5,569 bases of DNA, taken from Verrucomicrobiales bacterium. Lineage in GTDB: Bacteria; Verrucomicrobiota; Verrucomicrobiia; Limisphaerales; UBA9464. The stretch is from positions 1 through 5,569 of the forward strand of contig DLVS01000520.1 in the NCBI GenBank assembly GCA_003445095.1, read 5' to 3'. The position numbers and the translations under genes were made by a program. The notes beneath the pieces are model-generated. The model did not search any database. It saw nothing but the letters and a program-made list of their open reading frames with translations, and was not told where the DNA came from. This document shows, piece after piece, positions 1 to 5,569 of the stretch. The first letter of the stretch is position 1, and every line of letters starts with the position of its first letter.

Positions 1-1
1 C

Positions 2-1468
2 GAGTGGCTCCCCAAGGAAACGGCGGCCTATCGCGCCGTGCGCGAAGGCCACGGGATTATTGTCACGCCCACGGCTCCGCTGGCAGCGGGTGGATCGATG
101 CCCATCACACTCAACTACCGAACGTCGACGAATCCGTCGTATTCCGGCCTGCCCATCGTTTTGTCCGGGAGCCTTACGTCGATGGAGGCGCAGAACTATT
201 GGGATCATGTCCCGTTCGAAGTTTTCCACCGCCAACGGCTCGATCGCGGAGACGCGCCGGATTCCTATGGCACTTCCGTGTCCGCTGGCGGGCCAACTCA
301 TTGGGCTGTGCCCGGATTCCAGCTCGGGTTCGAAGTGACTCCCGATCCCGAATCCGGACCTATCGCGAATGACAACGACGACGGAGTCTTCTTTTTAGAA
401 CCGTTCGTGCCGGGTCACCGAGTGGTCATCGAAGTCCAGGCTTCGGCGCCCGGATTTCTCGATGCGTGGATCGACTGGAACCGAAACGGCCGATTCGTTA
501 CGGGCTCGACGCTTGACCCAGACGAATATTTACCGAGCCGGTTGATCGGGCACCCGAATCCGGGCGAGTCATATCCGCTTCAACCGGGAATGAACCGGCT
601 GCATTTCGTCGTGCCTCCCGTTGCTTCGCTCGGCAGCACTTTTGCTCGGTTCCGTTTCAGCCAAACGGGTGGGCTCGCATCGGTCGGCGCGGCGGAGTCG
701 GGTGAAGTCGAGGACTACGGAATTGAGGTGTATCCGCAGCCGCCGGACTTCGGAGACGCGCCCGACTTTCCGGAGTCACCCGGGTATCCCACGCTCCCTG
801 GTCACGGAGGCGCGATCCACTATCTCACGCCGAACAGTCCCCGCCTCGGACAGGCGCGCGATGCCGAAGCCTTTCCCAATCCGGATGTGACCGCGTTCGG
901 TGATGATGTTGCCATCGGCACCGGCGTGCCTGAGTTAGGCGGTGCGGACGATGAGGATGGGGTCTCGCTCTTGGGCCTGCTCACCATCGGACAGCCGGGA
1001 TTTATTCGTGTAGTCACGACGGTACCCAATGGAACGGCCAGGCTTGACGGTTGGATCGATTGGAACGCCGATTTCGACTGGAACGACTTTGGTGAACAAG
1101 TGGCGCGGAGCATCGAAGTCACCTCAGGCACCAATGTATTTACCGTCCAGGTACCCTTCGAAGCCGTGGTCGGAATCACGTACGCGCGCCTTCGGATTAG
1201 CGACGCCGGCGGACTCTCCCCTGGAGGTGCGGTCGAAGGCGGTGAAGTCGAGGACTACCAAGTCACCGTCTCGCCACCGGCAGGCTGTCAGATCACCTCA
1301 TACCTTCGCCAAGGGAATAGTCTTCTGATTATCTGGGAGGGTGCTGCCACGCTCCAGCAGAGATCGACCTTAAGTGGCCTTTGGGACTCCGTGCCTAATC
1401 AAGTCCCTGGAAGCGCTCTGGTGCCAATGTCTGACCAGGCCCAATTCTTTCGCTTGCTGTGTCCATAA
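2..1468 (+). CDS. Secreted or surface protein with two tandem GEVED domains (3' part, start outside window)
   Basis: The reading frame is open from the first complete codon at position 2 to the TAA at 1466-1468 (488 codons), so the gene starts upstream of the window; the GTG at 38 is an internal codon, not a credible start. After about 80 residues I do not recognise come two GEVED-type units. Each begins with a D-x-GDAPD motif (242 and 746), has a WIDWN motif in the middle (467 and 1052), and ends with GEVEDY (701 and 1241). The units are rich in Asp, Gly and Pro and poor in Lys, as in extracellular proteins. The last 60 residues (from Cys at 1286) read like the short C-terminal module seen in many secreted Verrucomicrobia proteins: an aromatic strand with IIWEG, then LQQRSTLSGLWDSV, then FFRL close to the end. 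GEVED domains occur in large secreted or adhesin-like proteins; no catalytic function can be assigned. No membrane anchor or LPxTG motif is seen at the C-terminus. Function is unknown; the domain call is confident. Confidence 0.88.
   Translation, partial: EWLPKETAAYRAVREGHGIIVTPTAPLAAGGSMPITLNYRTSTNPSYSGLPIVLSGSLTSMEAQNYWDHVPFEVFHRQRLDRGDAPDSYGTSVSAGGPTHWAVPGFQLGFEVTPDPESGPIANDNDDGVFFLEPFVPGHRVVIEVQASAPGFLDAWIDWNRNGRFVTGSTLDPDEYLPSRLIGHPNPGESYPLQPGMNRLHFVVPPVASLGSTFARFRFSQTGGLASVGAAESGEVEDYGIEVYPQPPDFGDAPDFPESPGYPTLPGHGGAIHYLTPNSPRLGQARDAEAFPNPDVTAFGDDVAIGTGVPELGGADDEDGVSLLGLLTIGQPGFIRVVTTVPNGTARLDGWIDWNADFDWNDFGEQVARSIEVTSGTNVFTVQVPFEAVVGITYARLRISDAGGLSPGGAVEGGEVEDYQVTVSPPAGCQITSYLRQGNSLLIIWEGAATLQQRSTLSGLWDSVPNQVPGSALVPMSDQAQFFRLLCP
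242..730 (+). repeat. GEVED domain unit 1 of the upstream secreted protein
   Basis: This is the first copy of the internal domain duplication, about 163 residues. It opens with DRGDAPDSYGT, carries an acidic ANDNDDGV stretch that often precedes the beta-sandwich core in this family, has DAWIDWNRNGRF in the middle, ARFRFS before the end, and closes with GEVEDYGIEV. The acidic DNDDGV and DWNRNG segments would be suitable for metal binding, but this is inferred from composition only. Confidence 0.8.
746..1270 (+). repeat. GEVED domain unit 2 of the upstream secreted protein
   Basis: This is the second copy, about 175 residues, starting DFGDAPDFPES and ending GEVEDYQVTV. It shares with unit 1 the acidic DDEDGV stretch, the WIDWN motif and the ARLRIS strand. 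It differs by a longer segment between GDAPD and DDEDGV (PGYPTLPGHGGAIHYL and onward) and by a longer WIDWNADFDWNDFGEQV region, a form often seen in this family. The final 18 bases coding GEVEDY (1241-1258) match 701-718 exactly, although the rest of the two units has diverged at DNA level. Confidence 0.8.
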
Positions 1469-1745
1469 CTACCGAGCGTCAAGATAGAGCCTGCTGATTT
1501 GAACTTGATGCAACCATACTTGTCTTGGTTATGGCCTTGGTGCCGGCGACGAACCGCGCGAGGCAACAAATTGCGAAAGGATTCCGGTCGGACCGTGCGA
1601 CGTTGGATTTCGCGCCTGAATCAATCAGCCAGGTCAACACCAGGGCACCCGTACGTATTCGGCGACGGAGGGTTGGATTTCGCCCCTTTCGCACTTCTTT
1701 CTCCAATGGCTTGCCGGCAGAGCGCGAACGGGCACCTTATTCCGG
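1469..1745. other. Non-coding gap between the GEVED gene and the lipoprotein gene
   Basis: These 277 bases hold no gene I can support. Short open frames exist on both strands, but their products are rich in Arg, Ser and Pro in the manner of non-coding GC-rich DNA, and none has a ribosome binding site or a recognisable domain. No GC-rich hairpin followed by a T run is visible after the stop at 1468, so no intrinsic terminator is called. No sigma-70 pair with acceptable spacing stands out; TTGAAC at 1499-1504 has no good -10 partner. A promoter for the downstream three-gene set presumably lies here, but I cannot place it. The main visible structure is the direct repeat listed separately. Confidence 0.6.
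1597..1687. repeat. Short imperfect direct repeat in the intergenic gap
   Basis: GTTGGATTTCGCGCCT at 1602-1617 recurs as GTTGGATTTCGCCCCT at 1672-1687, with one mismatch in 16 and a 70-base period. Both copies are preceded by GCGAC (1597-1601 and 1662-1666), directly in the first copy and five bases earlier in the second. A 9-base inverted pair (TGCGAAAGG at 1572-1580 and CCTTTCGCA at 1685-1693) overlaps the same area but could be chance. It could be a protein-binding site pair, a remnant of an interspersed repeat, or a local duplication; the sequence does not decide. Confidence 0.5.
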
Positions 1746-2852
1746 ATGCGTTGTCGTTATGTGCTGATGGGGGTTGCTGTCGCGGCGGTGGCTTTGGGCT
1801 GCCGCCGCGAAGACGACGTTAGAGTTTACCAAGCTCCCAAAGATTCTGTTGGCTCTGGAACCCGTTCGGGGACCGCCGCGACTTCCGCGGGCGGGCCAGC
1901 CGACCCGGCGAGCGCTCCACGACCACCGTGGATTGTTCCGGACGGTTGGATCGAAAAGCCCTCCGAAAGTGGGATGCGCATCGCCAGCTACGCGGTTACT
2001 GCCCCCGATGGACGAAGTATCGACATCTCAGTGATCCCGCTCTCAGGCCCGTCGGGAAGCATGCTCGAAAATGTGAATCGTTGGCGCGGCCAAGCGGGAT
2101 TGGCCGCGATCACCGAATCGGATCTGCCCAAGATGCGCCAATCGGTAAAGATCGGTGATTATGACGGTGATTGGTACGAGATGGTAAGCGAGAAGCCGAT
2201 GATTGATGAACGCTTCCAGTCGCGGACGTTAGCGGCGGTGCTGCCGTTGCCCGGAACCACCGTGTTTTTCAAAGCAACGGGCGAGGATGCGCTGGTCCGA
2301 GAAAACGCTGACAAGTTTAAGGCATGGCTCAAGTCGGTGCAGACCGGAGCGCCCGCGCCAACGGCCGCTCCTCCATCAAGCGCCGGTGCGGCCGACATGC
2401 GTGGGCCGGTCGCCCCGCCACCCGCCACGGCGGTCCCAACTTGGGAAGTGCCTGCGAACTGGAAATCCATGCCGGCCTCCACCATGCGACTGGCCAGCTT
2501 CATGGTTAGCGGTCCGAATGCGCAGGCAGCCGACCTGTCGGTGGTCGCGCTGGGGCCGGCTGCGGGAGGCGCGCTCGCGAACGTCAACCGTTGGCGCGGT
2601 CAGTTCGAATTGTCGCTCATCGATGAGGCAACGCTCGCCAAGACCACGACGGCGGTAGAACTCCCCGGCGGCGATGAAGCCACTGTCGTGGATCTAGAAG
2701 GACAAGGGGCCTCGGCGGGAAAGCGCATGTTGGCGGCGATCGTGACTCGGCCCGATCGCACTTGGTTTTACAAACTAACGGGCGACAATGCGCTCGTCGC
2801 TGCCGAACGAGAACCGTTTCTTCGGTTCCTGAAGTCCGTGAAATATCCGTGA
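1746..2852 (+). CDS. Lipoprotein with a duplicated NVNRWRGQ domain, upstream of resB-ccsA
   Basis: The 368-residue product starts with a short lipoprotein signal: MRCRYVL, a hydrophobic VAVAAVALG stretch, and a lipobox ALGC with Cys at residue 19. Residues 20-60 form a Gly/Ser/Ala/Pro-rich tether. Two homologous domains follow, residues 61-200 and 231-366, joined by a Pro/Ala-rich linker. Each has a W-x-x-P-x-x-W start, a MR(I/L)AS strand, the exact motif NVNRWRGQ (109-116 and 279-286), and a late FFKATGEDALV / FYKLTGDNALV strand before a closing helix ending in LKSV. Arg at +2 after Cys suggests outer-membrane sorting if E. coli Lol rules apply. I chose ATG 1746 because it supplies the basic n-region before the lipobox; Met-8 would remove it. 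No Shine-Dalgarno is visible. The gene lies 39 bp upstream of resB on the same strand, so shared transcription is likely. I do not know a proven function; I recall similar uncharacterised proteins near cytochrome genes in Verrucomicrobia and Planctomycetes, which is memory and not checked here. Confidence 0.85.
   Translation: MRCRYVLMGVAVAAVALGCRREDDVRVYQAPKDSVGSGTRSGTAATSAGGPADPASAPRPPWIVPDGWIEKPSESGMRIASYAVTAPDGRSIDISVIPLSGPSGSMLENVNRWRGQAGLAAITESDLPKMRQSVKIGDYDGDWYEMVSEKPMIDERFQSRTLAAVLPLPGTTVFFKATGEDALVRENADKFKAWLKSVQTGAPAPTAAPPSSAGAADMRGPVAPPPATAVPTWEVPANWKSMPASTMRLASFMVSGPNAQAADLSVVALGPAAGGALANVNRWRGQFELSLIDEATLAKTTTAVELPGGDEATVVDLEGQGASAGKRMLAAIVTRPDRTWFYKLTGDNALVAAEREPFLRFLKSVKYP
1926..2345 (+). 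repeat. NVNRWRGQ domain, copy A
   Basis: Residues 61-200 of the lipoprotein. The copy starts PWIVPDGWIEKP, continues GMRIASYAV, and has LENVNRWRGQAGL, then a predicted mixed region, TLAAVLPLP, FFKATGEDALV and a final helix FKAWLKSV. Copy A keeps the AGL segment after NVNRWRGQ and contains a DYDGDWYEM strand with no close match in copy B. Confidence 0.8.
2436..2849 (+). repeat. NVNRWRGQ domain, copy B
   Basis: Residues 231-368 of the lipoprotein. It aligns with copy A from PTWEVPANWKSMP through MRLASFMV, LANVNRWRGQFEL, MLAAIVTRPDRTWFYKLTGDNALV and the closing FLRFLKSV. The two NVNRWRGQ motifs are 170 residues apart. At DNA level only short blocks such as CGTTGGCGCGG (in both motifs) are identical, so the duplication is old. 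Confidence 0.8.
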
Positions 2853-2891
2853 AGCAGAGTCAATCCTTCACGTCTGAATCCCATCGGTCCC

Positions 2892-4301
2892 ATGAGCGTT
2901 CTCGCCCCTGAATCACGTCGTACTCAGCCACCGGCCGGCTTGCCGCCGCAAGCGACGCGGCGCCCCGTTTGGCGTCGGCTGATCGACCTCTTCAGTTCAC
3001 TTCGACTCACCGTCTTATTGCTGGCCCTGAGCATCGTGGTGGTTTTCTTTGGGACGCTGGCGCAGACCGAAGACGGGTTGTACGTCGCGCAGGACAAATA
3101 CTTTCGGTCCGTCTTCTCGGTCTGGTCGCCGCATGATCCTGCCTGGAAATGGGTGATGGTTCCCTTGCCCGGCGGTTACTTGCTTGGGGTCCTCCTGCTC
3201 ATCAATCTGCTCGCCGCCCACGCAACCCGTTTCAAATTCACCTGGAAGAAGGCGGGCATTTTTTTGACCCACTTGGGTGTGATCATGTTGCTGGTGGGAC
3301 AATTGGCCACGGACATGTTCGCGCGCGAAAGTCGGATGCGCTTTGCGGAGGGAGAGAGCCGAAGTTTCACCGAGGATTTTCACAAGGTGGAGTTGGCGGT
3401 CTTAACGGACGCCGCCCAGCCGGGCGCGGAGAATGTGGTTGCCTTCCCCGAGTCCCGCTTGCGCGCCGGCGCGACACTCCAGGCCTCGGAGTTACCGTTC
3501 ACCTTGCGAGTCCAAGAGTTTATGCCGAATTCGGATCCCGAAATTCGGCGCCCGAGTTCCGCTGACCCGACATCCGGCAGCACCAACGTCGCCGGGCGAA
3601 ATTCCGGTGGATCAGCCAGCGAAACATCTTGGGACGGGATCGCTCGGCGATTTGAATTCACGCCGCAACCGCTGACCCGGGAGATGGATTCGAAGAATAT
3701 TCCGACGGCCTTGGTCGAAGCGGTCGGTTCGGATGGCCAGGTCCTCGGCCGCTGGGCGCTGACCGCCTGGGCGGGCGATGCGGACATGGCCAATGTGCTG
3801 TTCGTGACTTGGATGCGCTCGTTTCAAAAGCAAGGCGATCCCGCGCCGTTCGTGCGCGCTCGTCGATTGGTGGACGAGATGACCGCCCCACAAACTCTCG
3901 AAGTAGCCGGCAAAACGTACACGCTGGTGCTGCGTCCCGAACGGTATTACCAGCCCTTCGCCCTCGACCTGCAACGGGTCACCCACGAGACGTATCAAGG
4001 CACGGACACGCCGAAGAATTTTCAAAGTCGCGTGCGTATCGACAACTTTCGGACCGGAGAGAAGCGCGAAGTGGACATCTACATGAACAATCCGTTGCGC
4101 TACGACGGACTGACATTTTTCCAACATCAAATGGACGCATCCACGATGAATCTCGATGGGCGGCCCGTGACGGTGTTCCAAGTGGTGAAGAATCCGAGCT
4201 GGTTGGCTCCCTATGCCGGCACTCTTGTCGTGGGGCTTGGTTTGATCGTCCAATTCTCCATCCATCTGGTTGGCTTCACTCGCAAACGCAAGGCACCATG
4301 A
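2892..4301 (+). CDS. resB: ResB/Ccs1-type cytochrome c biogenesis protein
   Basis: The 469-residue product belongs to the ResB (Ccs1/CcsB) family, one half of the System II complex that exports heme and attaches it to apocytochrome c outside the cytoplasmic membrane. Visible parts: a cytoplasmic basic N-terminus with LFSSLRLTVLLL leading into TM1 (about 36-57), the family-typical GTLAQTEDGLY after it, TM2 (about 95-113), TM3 (about 121-139) with His127 in IFLTHLGV, a large extracytoplasmic domain (about 140-436), and TM4 (about 437-461) followed by a basic tail TRKRK. The end of the soluble domain has the conserved-looking run VRIDNFRTGE, then MNNPLRYDGLTFFQ. His127 is a candidate for the membrane heme-ligand histidine of CcsB proteins, by position only. 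Residues about 212-248 are a polar, low-complexity insert. B. subtilis ResB is somewhat longer. The start at 2892 is the first ATG after the in-frame stop of the preceding gene; no clear Shine-Dalgarno. It overlaps ccsA. Confidence 0.93.
   Translation: MSVLAPESRRTQPPAGLPPQATRRPVWRRLIDLFSSLRLTVLLLALSIVVVFFGTLAQTEDGLYVAQDKYFRSVFSVWSPHDPAWKWVMVPLPGGYLLGVLLLINLLAAHATRFKFTWKKAGIFLTHLGVIMLLVGQLATDMFARESRMRFAEGESRSFTEDFHKVELAVLTDAAQPGAENVVAFPESRLRAGATLQASELPFTLRVQEFMPNSDPEIRRPSSADPTSGSTNVAGRNSGGSASETSWDGIARRFEFTPQPLTREMDSKNIPTALVEAVGSDGQVLGRWALTAWAGDADMANVLFVTWMRSFQKQGDPAPFVRARRLVDEMTAPQTLEVAGKTYTLVLRPERYYQPFALDLQRVTHETYQGTDTPKNFQSRVRIDNFRTGEKREVDIYMNNPLRYDGLTFFQHQMDASTMNLDGRPVTVFQVVKNPSWLAPYAGTLVVGLGLIVQFSIHLVGFTRKRKAP
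4298..4301 (+). promoter_or_regulatory. ATGA stop-start overlap between resB and ccsA
   Basis: The ccsA ATG (4298-4300) overlaps the resB TGA (4299-4301). Only a weak AAGG (4290-4293) precedes it, so reinitiation by ribosomes finishing resB is the likely way ccsA is translated. This fits a fixed ratio of the two subunits of one complex. Confidence 0.8.
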
Positions 4302-5569
4302 ATCGTTTTTGCTACCTACTGCTGACCTTAGTGACGCTGGCGAGCCGGCCAAACGCTGCCAGCGGGCCGAATGCCCAGTTCGACCTGGAGTCCTTCGCGC
4401 GACTTCCGGTCGTGTTTAACGGTCGGCATCAGCCGGTGGACTCACTGGCGGCTAACTCGCTGGTCCAAATCCGCGAGCGGCGCAAAGCGAACCTCGAGCC
4501 GTGGAAAGATTGGAACGAGAAGCCGCGTGTCATCAACGCCAGCGAGTGGCTGGCGACGGTGGCGATGCGTCCCGAAGAGGCAGACGCCTGGCCGGTGTTC
4601 CGCATCAATCATCCCGATCTCATTTCGTTGCTGAAATTACCCCACGCGGACAAGACGCAACGCCAAGACGGAAAGCATTATTCATGGAACCAACTCGAGC
4701 CTGGCTTCAAAGAAATCGAAGACCAAGCAAAACGGATTCTGGAAGACAAGAAAAAGAAGGACGCTTCTCAGCGTAACGCTTTCGACCATGCGGTCCTCCA
4801 ACTGCGAAACGCACTGACCCTTTACTTGCGGCTGAAGAACAGCGTGCATCCGCAGGACACGACGAATTTCGTGACGGAGCTGGCTGAGTTTGAGGCGGCG
4901 ATCCCTGCCGGTGTTGCGGCGGCGCGTGACCAACAGTCCGGCCGGGCCTACAACACCAACGCGCTCGAACGTTTGCTCCGTTTTGCCAGCCGCTACGACG
5001 TCACGCAGCAGATGCAAACGCCGTTGGTCATTCCGCCTCCACCCAGTAAAACGTCCGAAGATTGGAGCCGCATAGGCGAAGTGCTCCTCAGCCACATCCG
5101 CGATGAGCCGCTGCCAGAGGCGGTAGGTTCGTGGGCTGCCATGAGCGCGGCTTTTCGAAATGGTCAAGCCGCCGACTTCAACGCGGCCGTTGTCGGATAC
5201 CGCCAGCAACTCGCCCGCAATCCGGTGGTGGCTCCGGACCTCGCGAAGGCATCCCGAGAAGTTTTGTTCAACCGAATGGCCCCCTTCTACAACACGATCC
5301 CGCTCTACGTGGTCGCGTTCCTGTTGTCGTGTTTCTATTGGTTCAACTTCGCCGAATGGGCGCGCAAGACCGCGTTGTGGCTCATCATGGTCGCCTTTGT
5401 CATCCATACGGCTGGCCTGATTTTTCGCATGACGCTGGAAGGACGCCCTCCAGTCACCAACTTACATTCGTCATCCATTTTCATCGGCCGGGGCGCCGTG
5501 GGGCTCCGCCTGATTTTGGAAGAACTCCTGCGCCATGCGATCGGACTGGTGGTCTGGAGCACCCTTCGT
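4298..5569 (+). CDS. ccsA: CcsA/ResC-type cytochrome c biogenesis protein with long N-terminal domain (partial, runs off window end)
   Basis: The frame is open from ATG 4298 to the last base (424 codons, no stop). CcsA is the heme-handling partner of ResB in System II. The product begins with a likely signal peptide or anchor (MNRFCYLLLTLVTLA), then an extracytoplasmic region of about 310 residues with LPVVFNGRHQPVDSLAANSL (36-55), a charged helical stretch (about 136-160) and a four-proline run (246-249). Membrane segments start at about 333-350, then 358-376 with IHTAGLIFRM, then the signature GRPPVTNL (382-389), a third segment (about 392-407) and the start of a fourth. In the family the tryptophan-rich WWD heme motif and its histidines come later, so they are outside the window. 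The pre-TM domain is much longer than in minimal CcsA proteins; this arrangement is, from memory, usual in Verrucomicrobia, Planctomycetes and Bacteroidetes. Segment 3 has His390, Arg398 and Arg404 where I would expect Tyr, Trp and a small or apolar residue. Assignment rests on GRPPVTNL, the TM pattern and the resB neighbour. Confidence 0.9.
   Translation, partial: MNRFCYLLLTLVTLASRPNAASGPNAQFDLESFARLPVVFNGRHQPVDSLAANSLVQIRERRKANLEPWKDWNEKPRVINASEWLATVAMRPEEADAWPVFRINHPDLISLLKLPHADKTQRQDGKHYSWNQLEPGFKEIEDQAKRILEDKKKKDASQRNAFDHAVLQLRNALTLYLRLKNSVHPQDTTNFVTELAEFEAAIPAGVAAARDQQSGRAYNTNALERLLRFASRYDVTQQMQTPLVIPPPPSKTSEDWSRIGEVLLSHIRDEPLPEAVGSWAAMSAAFRNGQAADFNAAVVGYRQQLARNPVVAPDLAKASREVLFNRMAPFYNTIPLYVVAFLLSCFYWFNFAEWARKTALWLIMVAFVIHTAGLIFRMTLEGRPPVTNLHSSSIFIGRGAVGLRLILEELLRHAIGLVVWSTLR

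Noticed and set aside
38..40. GTG as the start of the GEVED protein
   Set aside because: The frame stays open to the window edge, there is no Shine-Dalgarno, and the following residues are not a signal peptide, which a secreted protein should have.
1584..1597. CGGTCGGACCG-type small hairpin as a terminator
   Set aside because: The stem is only about four base pairs and no T run follows, so it does not meet the pattern of an intrinsic terminator.
1711..1743. TTGCCG with a downstream TTAT as a promoter for the lipoprotein gene
   Set aside because: The -35 match is poor, the -10 candidate does not fit at normal spacing, and the transcript would start at or after the ATG.
1479..1822. Short open frames on both strands in the intergenic gap
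   Set aside because: No ribosome binding site, no domain, Arg/Ser-rich composition, and several mutually overlapping frames of similar length, as expected for GC-rich non-coding DNA.
3527..3538. GAATTCGGATCC, which resembles an EcoRI-BamHI cloning linker
   Set aside because: The ResB frame runs through it without disruption and the flanks on both sides belong to the same domain, so a vector junction or artefact is not needed. Two six-base sites side by side can arise by chance.
3612..4352. Long open frame on the minus strand opposite resB
   Set aside because: It lies wholly antisense to a strongly recognised ResB reading frame, and its product is rich in His, Arg and Gly with no domain or membrane pattern. 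High GC makes such shadow frames common.
4682..5407. Long open frame on the minus strand opposite ccsA
   Set aside because: Antisense to the ccsA frame, which has the GRPPVTNL signature and a consistent membrane pattern. The minus-strand product shows no recognisable motif.

Overview
The window looks like a chromosomal segment of a Gram-negative bacterium of the Verrucomicrobia/Planctomycetes type, most likely Verrucomicrobia of the Pedosphaera/Limisphaera kind. This is inferred from three things. The first gene carries two GEVED domains followed by a short C-terminal module of the W...LQ.s..LsG.W...FFRL type, both common in large secreted proteins of those phyla. The cytochrome c maturation genes have the split ResB + long-CcsA form. 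Ribosome binding sites are weak or absent before all visible starts. Every supported gene is on the + strand; I see no RNA gene, mobile element, CRISPR array or attachment site.

Layout. Positions 2-1468 are the 3' part of a gene for a secreted or surface protein with two tandem GEVED domains; its start lies outside the window. Positions 1469-1745 are non-coding and hold a short imperfect direct repeat but no convincing terminator or promoter. Positions 1746-2852 encode a lipoprotein whose mature part is an internal duplication of one domain marked by the motif NVNRWRGQ. Positions 2892-4301 encode a ResB/Ccs1-type cytochrome c biogenesis protein. From 4298 to the window end (5569) runs the partner ccsA (resC-like) gene, which overlaps resB by four bases and runs off the end with no stop codon; its heme-handling core lies downstream.

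How the genes fit together. ResB and CcsA form the System II (Ccs) heme export and cytochrome c ligation complex, which moves heme across the cytoplasmic membrane and attaches it to CxxCH apocytochromes outside. The lipoprotein sits 39 bp upstream on the same strand and is probably co-transcribed with them, so an accessory envelope role in cytochrome maturation or respiration is a reasonable but unproven inference. The GEVED protein gene is probably a separate transcription unit. The duplicated NVNRWRGQ lipoprotein is the least understood item here; the rest is recognisable biology with local oddities.
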